Position numbers and translations under genes: made by a program. From the NCBI GenBank assembly GCA_009909065.1, contig JAAANZ010000022.1, positions 1 through 64,000 of the forward strand: a stretch of DNA of 64,000 nucleotides, given 5' to 3'. Source of the stretch: Alphaproteobacteria bacterium (GTDB taxonomy: Bacteria > Pseudomonadota > Alphaproteobacteria > Caulobacterales > Hyphomonadaceae). The notes beneath the pieces are model-generated. The model was not told the origin of the DNA. It did not search any database and saw only the letters and a program-made list of their open reading frames with translations. This document shows positions 1-10,365 of the stretch, piece after piece; the stretch's first letter is position 1, and each line of letters begins with the position of its first letter.

Positions 1-112
1 CATAACGACGACAGGTCATGGCGCTTCCTCCTCATCGCGAAGGAATCAGCGTTCGCCGAAATTGGGAATCCAATTTATGAGTTTATGACCTAAGTGGCTG
101 CCGCCCCTTGCG

Positions 113-162
113 GCACACTCTGTCTGGCAAGTTTGGCGCACCCCCGCAAGTTTGGAGTGTGC
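113..162. terminator. Possible hairpin downstream of cysS
   Basis: GCACACTC (113-120) pairs with GAGTGTGC (155-162); the loop holds two copies of GCAAGTTTGG (127-136, 146-155); lies just past the cysS stop (168, minus strand). Confidence 0.35.
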
Positions 163-167
163 GGCAT

Positions 168-1553
168 TCAAACTCGCCGCCAGGTCGACCCGCCCGGGCC
201 GTCCATGATGTCGATGCCTTCGCCGGCGAGCTGGTCACGAATGCGGTCGGCTTCGGCGAAATCGCGATTGGCGCGGGCGGTTTCGCGGGCCTTGACGAGC
301 GCATCGATGCGCGCGTTTTCGTCGGCATTGCCGCGCTGTTCCCAGGCCGACGGCTCTGACTGCAACAGGCCCAGCAGCGCCCCGGCATCGATGAGATTGG
401 CGCGCGCCTCGGCCATGGCCTCGATATCCTGCCGGTCGGCCGCCGTGTTCGCCTCGCTGGCAAGGCGTGCCAGCTCGGCCAGCGCTTTCGGCGTGTTCAG
501 GTCGTCTTCCAACGCCTCGAACACGCCTGTCTCACGGGGCTCAGCCCCTTCCTCGGCCCAGACCCGGCGCAGCGCGCCATAAAGCCGGTCGAGCGTCGTC
601 TTGGCTTGGCTGAGCAGATCCTCGGTCCAGTCGAGCGGGGCGCGATAATGGCCCGACAGGAGCGCAAACCGGATCACCTCGCCCGGCCAGGTCTCGCGCA
701 GATCCTTGAGCAGGACGACATTGCCCAGTGACTTGCTCATTTTCTCGCCGGCCATGTCGAGAAACCCATTGTGCAGCCAGTAATTGGCGAGCGGCGCGCC
801 ATGAGCGCATTCGGACTGGGCGATCTCGTTTTCGTGATGGGGGAATTGCAGGTCGATCCCGCCGCCATGAATGTCGATCGTCTCGCCGAGATGCTTCTGT
901 GCCATGGCCGAGCATTCGATATGCCAGCCGGGCCGCCCGCGCCCCCAGGGACTTTCGAAAACCGCGTCCTCCGGCTCATCCGGCTTGGCGAATTTCCAGA
1001 GCGCGAAATCCGATGCGTTGCGCTTTTCCTCGCGCACCTCGACGCGCGCGCCCGCTTCATTGTCGTCCAGCCGGCGCCCGGACAGTTTGCCATAATCGGC
1101 CATGCTCGCGGTTTCGAACCAGACCCCGCTCTGCGTGACATAGGCATGACCGCGTTCAATCAGCGCGGAGATCATCGCCACCATGTCGGCCAGGTGCCCG
1201 GTCGCCCAGGGTTCAATCGTCGGCGCCAGGACGTTCAGCGCAGTGAGATCATCATGATACGCGTCGGCATAAGTCCCGGTGATCGCCTCGATCGCCACGC
1301 CTTCCTCGAGCGCGCGCGTGATGATCTTGTCCTCGATATCCGTGATATTCCGGGCATAGACGACATGGTCGGCGCCATAGATCCGGCGCAGGAGCCGGAA
1401 CAGCACATCGAACGCCACAGCCGGGCGATAATTCCCGATATGGGCGTAATTGTAGACCGTCGGTCCGCAGACATAGAGCGTCACGCGGGCCGCATCCATG
1501 GGCACGAAGGGCTGTTTTTCCCGTGTCAGGGAGTTGTGGAGCATCAGCGTCAT
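168..1553 (-). CDS. cysS: Cysteinyl-tRNA synthetase
   Basis: Translation has YVCGPTVYNYAHIGNYRPAVAFDVL, GWHIECSAMA and KMSKSLGN signatures; start trimmed from the ORF to MTLMLHNSLTREKQ. Confidence 0.95.
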   Translation of the reverse strand: MTLMLHNSLTREKQPFVPMDAARVTLYVCGPTVYNYAHIGNYRPAVAFDVLFRLLRRIYGADHVVYARNITDIEDKIITRALEEGVAIEAITGTYADAYHDDLTALNVLAPTIEPWATGHLADMVAMISALIERGHAYVTQSGVWFETASMADYGKLSGRRLDDNEAGARVEVREEKRNASDFALWKFAKPDEPEDAVFESPWGRGRPGWHIECSAMAQKHLGETIDIHGGGIDLQFPHHENEIAQSECAHGAPLANYWLHNGFLDMAGEKMSKSLGNVVLLKDLRETWPGEVIRFALLSGHYRAPLDWTEDLLSQAKTTLDRLYGALRRVWAEEGAEPRETGVFEALEDDLNTPKALAELARLASEANTAADRQDIEAMAEARANLIDAGALLGLLQSEPSAWEQRGNADENARIDALVKARETARANRDFAEADRIRDQLAGEGIDIMDGPGGSTWRRV

Positions 1554-1846
1554 GGCGCCAGCCCATAAGGCCAATCGGGATGGAAAGAAATATCCCGCCG
1601 GCGGGAAATCCGCAGCCGGGCGCGCTGCGTAACATGTTCTGGATCGCGTCCAGGGGCGCGGGCTGGCAGGAAGGCTGCCCCAGCGGAATGCTGGAAACCG
1701 GCACGCAACATGCCTAGATGGCGGCGTGTCGCCCTGAGGGTAACAATCCGGGCGGGCGTTAAGTCCGGGCTTTGAAGTGGGCATTCGGCCTGCTGGCGAT
1801 TGAGCCCCGGCTCGACCCCCGTCCCTCAGACGGAGGAACCACCGAC

Positions 1847-2467
1847 ATGGCCATGGACGCCATCACACCGAAAGAGAGTTTTGTGCGCGACGATACTGTT
1901 GAACGTCCAACGCGCGAAGAGGCCGAAGAGGCCGTGCGCACCCTGATTGCCTGGGCCGGTGACGATCCGGCGCGCGAAGGTCTGCTCGACACGCCCAAGC
2001 GCGTGGTCAAGGCCTATGAGGAATGGTTCCAGGGCTATGCCGAGGATCCGGTCAAGTATCTCTCGCGCACTTTCGATGATGTTCAGGGCTATGACGATAT
2101 CGTCATGCTGCGCGAGATCGATGTCGAGAGCCATTGCGAGCATCACATGGCGCCCTTCCTGGGCACGGCCTATGTGGCTTACATGCCGACACAATCAGTG
2201 GTGGGTATTTCCAAGCTGGCGCGCGTGGTCGAGATTTTCTCCAAGCGCCTCCAGACACAGGAGACGATGACCTCGCAGATCTGCGATGCGATAACCGAAA
2301 GCCTCGCGCCGATGGGCGTCGCCGTCCTGATCGATGCGGTGCATCAGTGCATGACCACGCGCGGGGTTCACCATCCGAACGTGTCGACCATCACGACCCA
2401 GTTTACCGGCGTGTTCAAGACCGATCGTGACCTGCGCGAGCGCTTCATGCGGTTGGCCGGGCGGTAA
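1847..2467 (+). CDS. folE: GTP cyclohydrolase I FolE
   Basis: ESHCEHHMAPFLGTAYVAYMP and TTRGVHHPNVSTITTQFTGVF motifs; start trimmed to MAMDAITPKES. Confidence 0.95.
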   Translation: MAMDAITPKESFVRDDTVERPTREEAEEAVRTLIAWAGDDPAREGLLDTPKRVVKAYEEWFQGYAEDPVKYLSRTFDDVQGYDDIVMLREIDVESHCEHHMAPFLGTAYVAYMPTQSVVGISKLARVVEIFSKRLQTQETMTSQICDAITESLAPMGVAVLIDAVHQCMTTRGVHHPNVSTITTQFTGVFKTDRDLRERFMRLAGR

Positions 2468-2531
2468 GCCGTTTCAGGCAATCCCGGCCTGTTGTATGGA
2501 ATGCATGGCGCGATCCTGTCATGGTCGCGCC

Positions 2532-2789
2532 ATGCTCCTTGCTCGTCTCATCGCGATTATTGCCGGACTGGTCCTGGTCAGCCTCGGCATCTTGGCAATG
2601 GTGGCGCCCACGCCGCTCGGCTTCATGGTGGTCGGGGCGGGGCTCGTCCTGCTGGGATGGAGTTTTCCCGAAGCTGTGCGCCGGGCGCGCCGGCGCTGGA
2701 AAGGGCTCGACCGGCAGCTCGACCGGTTGCAGGCGCGCGGCCCGGCGTGGCTCGTGCGGCTTCTCAGCCGTTCCGATCCGCCCGACTGA
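2532..2789 (+). CDS. Small membrane protein with two hydrophobic segments
   Basis: MLLARLIAIIAGLVLVSLGILAMVAPTPLGFMVVGAGLVLLGWSF followed by a basic tail. Confidence 0.6.
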   Translation: MLLARLIAIIAGLVLVSLGILAMVAPTPLGFMVVGAGLVLLGWSFPEAVRRARRRWKGLDRQLDRLQARGPAWLVRLLSRSDPPD

Positions 2790-2856
2790 GGCGTGCGCCA
2801 TGGCCGGGACGCCCGACGGGTCCCGGGTCCGTGATGAACCGGCGCATTCCCCTTGC

Positions 2857-3945
2857 TCAACGCGGCTTGCCGAGAAGCCACCAGCGTCCGATTGCTGTGC
2901 GCCGGGCGCATTCGAAGAAAACGAAGGGGATCGCGCAGCCCATCGCGATCCGGAACAGTTCGTGATGAATGTCCAGCACGGAGACGAGCCACATCTGCAC
3001 CGGCTGGTGAAGGAACATGATGATCAGCGAGGCCGGGCCGATCTGTCCCAGCGTGGCATTGACAAGCCAGGAGGCCTGCAAGCGGTCGAATAGCTGCTTG
3101 ACCAGGATCACCATCGCCACGCCGGCCGCCGGCGTGACCAGTGGCCAGCCATAGTCCGCGATTTTCATGCCGAGGCCGGGAACAAGATAAAATGCCGCCG
3201 CGGCGCCGTAGAGCAGTCCGAAACTGCCGATCAGGAGATGAAAGACCCTGTCGGCCTGCCCGCTAAGCCCGCGATGGCGGTAGACATAGCCCAGATGGAT
3301 GATCGGGAAGGCCATCGCCGCGACATTTGTGGCCAGGGGCAGCCAGACATCCGCCATAAGGCCGTTGAGCGTGGCGAGCGTGAGCAACAAGGCGCTGAGC
3401 AGGTGCATGGCGCCGGCGCCGAGATAGCGCCGGGCCAGTGAATAACCGGCATGTGCGAAAAAGAAACAGGTCGGATACCAGAAGGCGGCATAGACACCCT
3501 TGATCTGCTCACCGCCCATTGCGAGCCAGCCCAGCCGCGCCATCCCGGCCCCGATACCCTCTGAGGCGAATGTCTCCAGCGTGGCAGGCAGGGAGATCGC
3601 GGTCAGGAAAATCGCATAAGGCAGGAGCAGCTTGCGCGCCAGTGAAACGAGATAGGTGCCATAGTCGCGCGGCTGCGAATATAGATAGCCGGCGAGGAAA
3701 AAGAAAAGCGGCATAGAGAAGAAAAGGCCGCGCGTCGGCCAGTCAGTCACATGGGCAATCACCACGATCAGTGCGGCCAGACCCCGCATGGCATAGAGAC
3801 TGCGCGACTGGGCCTGAGACAGTCGTGCCGGGGAGGTTTCGGCCCGCACCGGCGCATCCGAATGGCTGGCCCGGCGGCGCAGGCGCTGCACGGCCCGGCC
3901 CGGCCTTCGCAGATACGATAGGGAGGGCGAAACTGGCCTGTGCAT
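2857..3945 (-). CDS. Acyltransferase 3-family membrane protein
   Basis: Multi-TM protein with AMRGLAALIVVIAHV near the N-terminus, typical of acyltransferase 3 family. Confidence 0.75.
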   Translation of the reverse strand: MHRPVSPSLSYLRRPGRAVQRLRRRASHSDAPVRAETSPARLSQAQSRSLYAMRGLAALIVVIAHVTDWPTRGLFFSMPLFFFLAGYLYSQPRDYGTYLVSLARKLLLPYAIFLTAISLPATLETFASEGIGAGMARLGWLAMGGEQIKGVYAAFWYPTCFFFAHAGYSLARRYLGAGAMHLLSALLLTLATLNGLMADVWLPLATNVAAMAFPIIHLGYVYRHRGLSGQADRVFHLLIGSFGLLYGAAAAFYLVPGLGMKIADYGWPLVTPAAGVAMVILVKQLFDRLQASWLVNATLGQIGPASLIIMFLHQPVQMWLVSVLDIHHELFRIAMGCAIPFVFFECARRTAIGRWWLLGKPR

Positions 3946-3967
3946 AGTCTTCGGCCATGCAAGGCCG

Positions 3968-4024
3968 GCGCCAGAATTACGACCGGTCTCTCGACACTTT
4001 TGGACGCGAACCTAATTCTGGCGC
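3968..4024. promoter_or_regulatory. 12-bp perfect inverted repeat between divergent genes
   Basis: GCGCCAGAATTA (3968-3979) and TAATTCTGGCGC (4013-4024), 33 nt spacer. Confidence 0.5.
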
Positions 4025-4069
4025 AGCAGGCGGCCGGCGGGCCGATCAGGATGCAGGGAGATGATACGC

Positions 4070-4417
4070 ATGAGTTATATCCTTATCCATAATCCGAGTT
4101 GCGGCTCGTCCAAGAAGGGGCTTGCGCTGTTGCAGGAGAACGGCGTTGAACCGGAAATCCGCAAATATGCGAGCAAGACAGGCCAGCTTTCCGAAGAGGA
4201 ACTGCGCGATATCGCGACGAAGATGGGGGGCGTTTCTCCGCGCGAGTTCCTGCGCGCCAAGGATGCCGAAAAGGCCGGGCTGGCCGAGACCGCGTCCGAT
4301 GACGAAGTGTTCGCGGCGATGGCCGAGAACCCGAAACTGATCCAGCGCCCGATCGGCATCAATGGCGAAAAGGCGGTGCTCGGGCGCCCGAACGAGCAGT
4401 TGCTGACCATCGTCTAG
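4070..4417 (+). CDS. ArsC-family (arsenate reductase, glutaredoxin-type) protein
   Basis: MSYILIHNPSCGSSKKGLALL and IQRPIGINGEKAVLGRPNEQL are ArsC-family signatures. Confidence 0.85.
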   Translation: MSYILIHNPSCGSSKKGLALLQENGVEPEIRKYASKTGQLSEEELRDIATKMGGVSPREFLRAKDAEKAGLAETASDDEVFAAMAENPKLIQRPIGINGEKAVLGRPNEQLLTIV

Positions 4418-4473
4418 GCTGCTGAATGACTCCGAGCGTCGGGTCGTTCGCATCCGGAAACGTGACACCGCCA

Positions 4474-4594
4474 CCCTCCTTCGAGACGCGCTTTGCGCGC
4501 CGCATAATGAAATGGGCGCGTTGCTTTTTTAATGTGTAAGATTCTCAACCTGAGGAGCGATCGGTTCAGGGTCGCTTCTCGAAGGATGAGGGCG
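4474..4594. repeat. REP-like palindromic intergenic repeat, partly degenerate
   Basis: CCCTCCTTCGAGACGCGCTTTGCGCGC and CTCAACCTGAGGAGCGA...TCGCTTCTCGAAGGATGAGGGCG form imperfect inverted arms; resembles the CATCCTTCGAGACGC/CTCAGGATGAG intergenic repeat seen in many alphaproteobacteria (recalled, not searched). Confidence 0.5.
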
Positions 4595-4688
4595 TCGCAC
4601 GGCTTTTGAGCGGCCTGCCCGGGTGTGCCCCGACCGTTCCGACGTTAACCACCATGAAAACTTGGAAAGCCTGGAATGCGATTAGCGG

Positions 4689-4700
4689 TGTCTTAAGACA
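4689..4700. promoter_or_regulatory. 12-bp perfect palindrome TGTCTTAAGACA, possible operator
   Basis: Self-complementary 12-mer about 60 bp upstream of the start codon at 4761. Confidence 0.3.
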
Positions 4701-4760
4701 GATTGCCGTTTCCTGAACATCAGTAGACGAAATTTCCTGTTTTCATGAGGGTTTCGGAAG

Positions 4761-6341
4761 ATGATGAAGAAAACGGTTCGCTGGGCTGCCGATATCGGCT
4801 TTCGCGACAAGGTCAGGCCGGCCGCGCTGCACGCTTCGCCGGGGGACTACGGGCTGAAGGGCCCGCGGGCGCAGGGCGACCTGGGCTTCAACCGGGCCAT
4901 CACCCGGCGCGTTGCGAAAAAGGATGCCGCCGACGGCCTCCCGGTCTCGGAGGCGATCACGCGTGACCAGTGGAGCGAGCGCGAGCAGGAGGTGACCGAA
5001 CGCGCCGAAGAGGTGCGCCGCGGGGCGAGCACATGGTTTACCGCCTCGGCCACTGAGCTGCGCGACTACGCCCGGGATGCGACACCGGCGGAAATCCATG
5101 TCGATACGTTGCGCGAGGCGATCAAGGCGGAGGAAACCGAACGGCGCCATCATGAGCATGACGATGCGAGCGAGGCGGAAAAGCGCCATGAAGAGACGGT
5201 CGTGGAGCTTGAAGCCTTCAAGTCGCGCCATGGCGAGCGCATCGGAGAGCGCACGCCCGACATCAAGACGAATATCGAGCAGACCATCGCGATCCTGGTC
5301 GCCATCCTCATCGCGGAGGGGTTTTTCAATGCGCTGCTTTTCAAGGATGCCCAGGCCGGTGGTCTGATCGGCGGCATGGTGGTGGCTTTCGGCATCAGTG
5401 CGGTCAATGTGCTGGTCGGCGTGGTCACGGGCTTTCTCGGCCTGCGCTATCTCAATCATCCGGAAAAACCCATGAAGATCCTTGGCGGCATGGTCGCCGG
5501 CGCCGGCATCCTCATGGGGCTGTTCATCAATCTCTTCATCGCGCATTTTCGCGATGCGGTGGAAATCGCGCTGCAGGCCGCGCAGGCGAGCGGGTCACTG
5601 GCCGGTTTCTCCATGTTCGACATAGCGCCGGGCCGCGTTGTCTCGGCCATGTTCCCGAATGTTTTCGGGCTCCACAGCCTCGTGGCCTTCGGTCTGCTCG
5701 CCATCGGGCTCACCGTGTTCGCGATTGCCGTCTATGAGGGCTATGAACGCATCACCGACCGCTATCCCGGCTATGGGCGCGTCTGGCGCAAGGAAAGGTT
5801 GGCCTATGAGGCGCGCCAGCAGGTGCGCCATGGCGTGCGCGATGATCTGTCGGACTATTTCACAGCCTGCCGCAGCTGGTTCGAGAGCCAGCAGACCCGT
5901 CATGTCGCGGCCAAGCGCGAGATCGAGAAGGCGCTCAACGCCCTGGAGCTACGCCGTGAAAAGGCCGTCGCCATCTGCGCAAGGGCCGCAGAGCAGGAGC
6001 GTTCGCAGAAAGTGGCCTATCGCCAGGCCCACAGGCGCGCGCGCAACGCCCTGCGCGAAAGCCTTGGCGAGCAGGCGGCCTGCCCGGCCTATTTCGACGA
6101 GATCGTCACGCCGGACCTGCCGGGTTTCGACTATACCCGCGAGCGCGACGAGGCCCGCGCGGCCGTTACGGCGATTGAGCAGAATATTACCGCACTGAAC
6201 ATCACCCGCGAATGGCTGGAGAAACATATCCAGGAGGTCCAGGAGGGCCTGTCCAGCCTGGAGGCCCGCGTGCATGGGGAAATTGCCAGTCTTCGCGAGG
6301 CGCGCACCGAAAGCCGTCAGTCCAAACGCAAGAGTGCCTGA
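4761..6341 (+). CDS. Uncharacterised multi-TM protein with charged N-terminal region and long C-terminal coiled coil
   Basis: 526-aa ORF; about four hydrophobic segments (e.g. TIAILVAILIAEGFFNALLF, LIGGMVVAFGISAVNVLVGVVTGFLGL, ILGGMVAGAGILMGLFINLFI, LVAFGLLAIGLTVFAIAVY) flanked by charged helical regions. Confidence 0.85.
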   Translation: MMKKTVRWAADIGFRDKVRPAALHASPGDYGLKGPRAQGDLGFNRAITRRVAKKDAADGLPVSEAITRDQWSEREQEVTERAEEVRRGASTWFTASATELRDYARDATPAEIHVDTLREAIKAEETERRHHEHDDASEAEKRHEETVVELEAFKSRHGERIGERTPDIKTNIEQTIAILVAILIAEGFFNALLFKDAQAGGLIGGMVVAFGISAVNVLVGVVTGFLGLRYLNHPEKPMKILGGMVAGAGILMGLFINLFIAHFRDAVEIALQAAQASGSLAGFSMFDIAPGRVVSAMFPNVFGLHSLVAFGLLAIGLTVFAIAVYEGYERITDRYPGYGRVWRKERLAYEARQQVRHGVRDDLSDYFTACRSWFESQQTRHVAAKREIEKALNALELRREKAVAICARAAEQERSQKVAYRQAHRRARNALRESLGEQAACPAYFDEIVTPDLPGFDYTRERDEARAAVTAIEQNITALNITREWLEKHIQEVQEGLSSLEARVHGEIASLREARTESRQSKRKSA

Positions 6342-6403
6342 TCGCGCAGCTTTTCAAGGCATGATCCCAGGACACGACACTTCGCAGGAAAGGACCCCGT
6401 GCG

Positions 6404-7177
6404 ATGCCCAGACGCAGACAGCGCAGCGCCAGTTACTGGCGCGTCATGATTGCCGGGATGATTGCCGGCGTTTTCGGTGTGTTTGCCGTGGCGGCCATGT
6501 CGATCCCGGCGGCCACCGACGCGGCGACGAATTGCCGGCTCGACCGTAAGGATCCCGCCCACACGGTCATCCTGATCGACCAGTCGGACCCGTTCCGGGC
6601 CAATGATGTCGCCTGGGTGCGCGAACTGGTCGAGGCCGAGGCGCGCGCGCTGCCGCGGGCCGGCCGGCTGACAGTGGTTCAGCCCGATCTCGATGATCCC
6701 TATGCCCCTCGGGCGCTGTTCAGTGCCTGCTCGACCGGCAGCCCGGACAGGGCCCATCCGGTCCTGTCAAATCCGCGCATGATCGAGGACACCTGGCGGG
6801 CCGAGTTCCGGGCCCCGGTGATCGAGAGTGTCGAGATGGCGCTGAGGGACACGCGCCAGCCGCAATCCCCGCTGATGGAGACGCTGTTTGCCATCGCCGA
6901 CCGACCCGATTTCCGGGCTGGCGGGCGCGGGTTGCGCCTCGTCATCGTGTCGGACCTGATGCAGCATTCGCAGGGCTTTTCCTTCTACCGCGCCGGCGCC
7001 GACCCGGAGGCCTATGGCGCCACCCGTCTCTCGCAGCGGGTTCCCGACCTGTCGGGCACGGAAGTCGTCGCCCGGATCGTCCCGCGGGACGTTTACGACC
7101 TGCCCCTCGGCGAGGTGCGCGCCTTCTGGCGCGGATGGTTCGCGGCGACCGGTGCAGACTATGGCGCGCTGAACTGA
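6404..7177 (+). CDS. Membrane-anchored vWA-like protein, uncharacterised
   Basis: N-terminal TM (VMIAGMIAGVFGVFAVAAMS), then HTVILIDQSDPFRANDVAWVRELVE and GLRLVIVSDLMQHSQGFSFY, which resemble the vWA fold with a degenerate MIDAS. Confidence 0.8.
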   Translation: MPRRRQRSASYWRVMIAGMIAGVFGVFAVAAMSIPAATDAATNCRLDRKDPAHTVILIDQSDPFRANDVAWVRELVEAEARALPRAGRLTVVQPDLDDPYAPRALFSACSTGSPDRAHPVLSNPRMIEDTWRAEFRAPVIESVEMALRDTRQPQSPLMETLFAIADRPDFRAGGRGLRLVIVSDLMQHSQGFSFYRAGADPEAYGATRLSQRVPDLSGTEVVARIVPRDVYDLPLGEVRAFWRGWFAATGADYGALN

Positions 7178-7184
7178 GACGGTC

Positions 7185-8729
7185 TCAGTCCGACCAGGCC
7201 ACCTTGTAGAGGTCGAACCGGCGGTCGCGCATATTCTGCACCGTGCCTTCGGCGCGCGCCCAGTAGAGATCGGTCAGGTCGAGATCGGCAATGGTCACGG
7301 TCTCGACATTCTCGCTGGCCTCGGCCGCGATTCCGTCACGCGCGAAAGGAAAGTCACACGGCGTCAGGATGGCCGACTGGGCATATTGCACATCCATGTT
7401 CTCGACATTGGGAAGGTTCCCCACATTGCCGGACATGACGACATAGACCTGGTTCTCGACGGCACGGGCCTGCGAGCAGTAGCGCACACGCAGATAGCCC
7501 TGCTTGTTGTCGGTGCAGAAGGGCACGAAAAGGATCTGCGCGCCTTCATCGGCCAGGCGCCGGGCCATTTCCGGAAATTCGGCATCGTAGCAGACCAGAA
7601 TCCCGATCGGGCCGCAATCGGTCAGGATGGTGGCCACCTCGTCGCCGCCCTGAATCCCCCACCAGTATTTCTCGTCGGGTGTCGGATGCAGCTTCTCGCG
7701 CGCATGGACCGAGCCGTCGCGCAGGAAGACATAAGCGACATTCTGGATCTCGCCATCCTCGGTGCGGGTGGGATGGGTGCCGCCGATGATATTGATATTG
7801 AAGCTCAGCGCCATTTGCTGAAGTGCCTCGACATAGCGCGGCGTATAGGCCGTCAGCGCCTCGATGCTCTCCGAGGGAGTCAGCCGGCGCTCCTCCAGCG
7901 CGAGAAGCTGCAGGGTGAACAGTTCCGGGAAGGTGACGAAGTCGCAGCGATAATCCGAGCAAACATCGACGAAATACTCGATATTCTCAATGAATTCCTC
8001 GAAACTGGACACCTTGCGCGCCTGGAACTGGACCGTGGCCACGCGCACGCTTTCATTATGGCCGTAGGCGAGGTTGCCGCGTGTGTCGATGTCCTCGGCA
8101 TAGGGGTTGCGCCAGACCATATGTGTCGCGCAGCCGCCGGACGCACGGTCATCGGGGTCGTAATTCTCCAGGACGCCGATCGGTTCGAAACCCGCCCGGA
8201 GATGAAAATTGACGACCGGGTCGACGACTTTCTTCTCACCGACCGCGCGGACATAGTCGAGCGGGTCGGAATAATCCTTGCGTCGCTTCGTCCAGTTGGG
8301 CATGCGCCCGCCGAACACGATGCCCCTGAGTTCCTGCCCCTCACACAGCTGTCGGCGCGCATCATAGAGCCGCTGGCCGATGCGCAGGCGCCTGAGGCCC
8401 GGGTCGACACAGACTTCCATACCATAAAGCCATTCGCCCTTGGGGTCATGGCGTGCGCCATAGCCCCCGCCGGTGATCGCCGTCCATGTGTGCGGGGCCA
8501 GCGCCAGTTCCTCGCCGATGCGAAACGAGGCCGCATAGCCGACAATCGTGCCGTCATACTCCACCACGAACTGCCCGTCGGGATAGGTGGCGATCTGGCC
8601 CCGGATCATGCCGGCCGTATAGGGCAGGGCATCGGGATAGGCCCGGCGCAGGAGTTCGAGAATATTGCCGACATCATTGATGCGCGCATTTCGGACGGTG
8701 AGGGCAGCGCCCCGGTTCTGGCGTGTCAT
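7185..8729 (-). CDS. Bifunctional GNAT acetyltransferase / carbon-nitrogen hydrolase (nitrilase superfamily)
   Basis: N-terminal GNAT-like region (LRRLRIGQRLYDARRQLC) and C-terminal nitrilase signatures (VTFPELFT, REKLHPTPDEKYWW, GILVCYDAEFPE). Confidence 0.85.
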   Translation of the reverse strand: MTRQNRGAALTVRNARINDVGNILELLRRAYPDALPYTAGMIRGQIATYPDGQFVVEYDGTIVGYAASFRIGEELALAPHTWTAITGGGYGARHDPKGEWLYGMEVCVDPGLRRLRIGQRLYDARRQLCEGQELRGIVFGGRMPNWTKRRKDYSDPLDYVRAVGEKKVVDPVVNFHLRAGFEPIGVLENYDPDDRASGGCATHMVWRNPYAEDIDTRGNLAYGHNESVRVATVQFQARKVSSFEEFIENIEYFVDVCSDYRCDFVTFPELFTLQLLALEERRLTPSESIEALTAYTPRYVEALQQMALSFNINIIGGTHPTRTEDGEIQNVAYVFLRDGSVHAREKLHPTPDEKYWWGIQGGDEVATILTDCGPIGILVCYDAEFPEMARRLADEGAQILFVPFCTDNKQGYLRVRYCSQARAVENQVYVVMSGNVGNLPNVENMDVQYAQSAILTPCDFPFARDGIAAEASENVETVTIADLDLTDLYWARAEGTVQNMRDRRFDLYKVAWSD

Positions 8730-8910
8730 GGCGCGGCAAGTGCGATGCTGCGCGCGCGCCGTCAAGCGCGGGCGGGGCAGGCCCTGCCGGCCGGTCCGTC
8801 AAATTGCGGAGGTCTTCAAAACCATAAGTCCACGCCTGTGTGCCAAACCGGGCCGTAACAGGGCGGGACAGCGCCCGCTGCATGAACCGATGGCACAAAG
8901 GGCTGATGGA

Positions 8911-10336
<1,426 letters not shown>

Positions 10337-10365
<29 letters not shown>

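Noticed and set aside
2857-7177. Idea that the 4761-7177 cassette is a known Zorya-type or other named defence system
   Set aside because: No MotA/MotB-type signature, helicase, nuclease or methylase nearby; only the membrane plus vWA-like pairing is supported
7386-8858. 490-aa plus-strand ORF opposite the GNAT/nitrilase gene
   Set aside because: Antisense shadow; the opposite strand has clear family signatures
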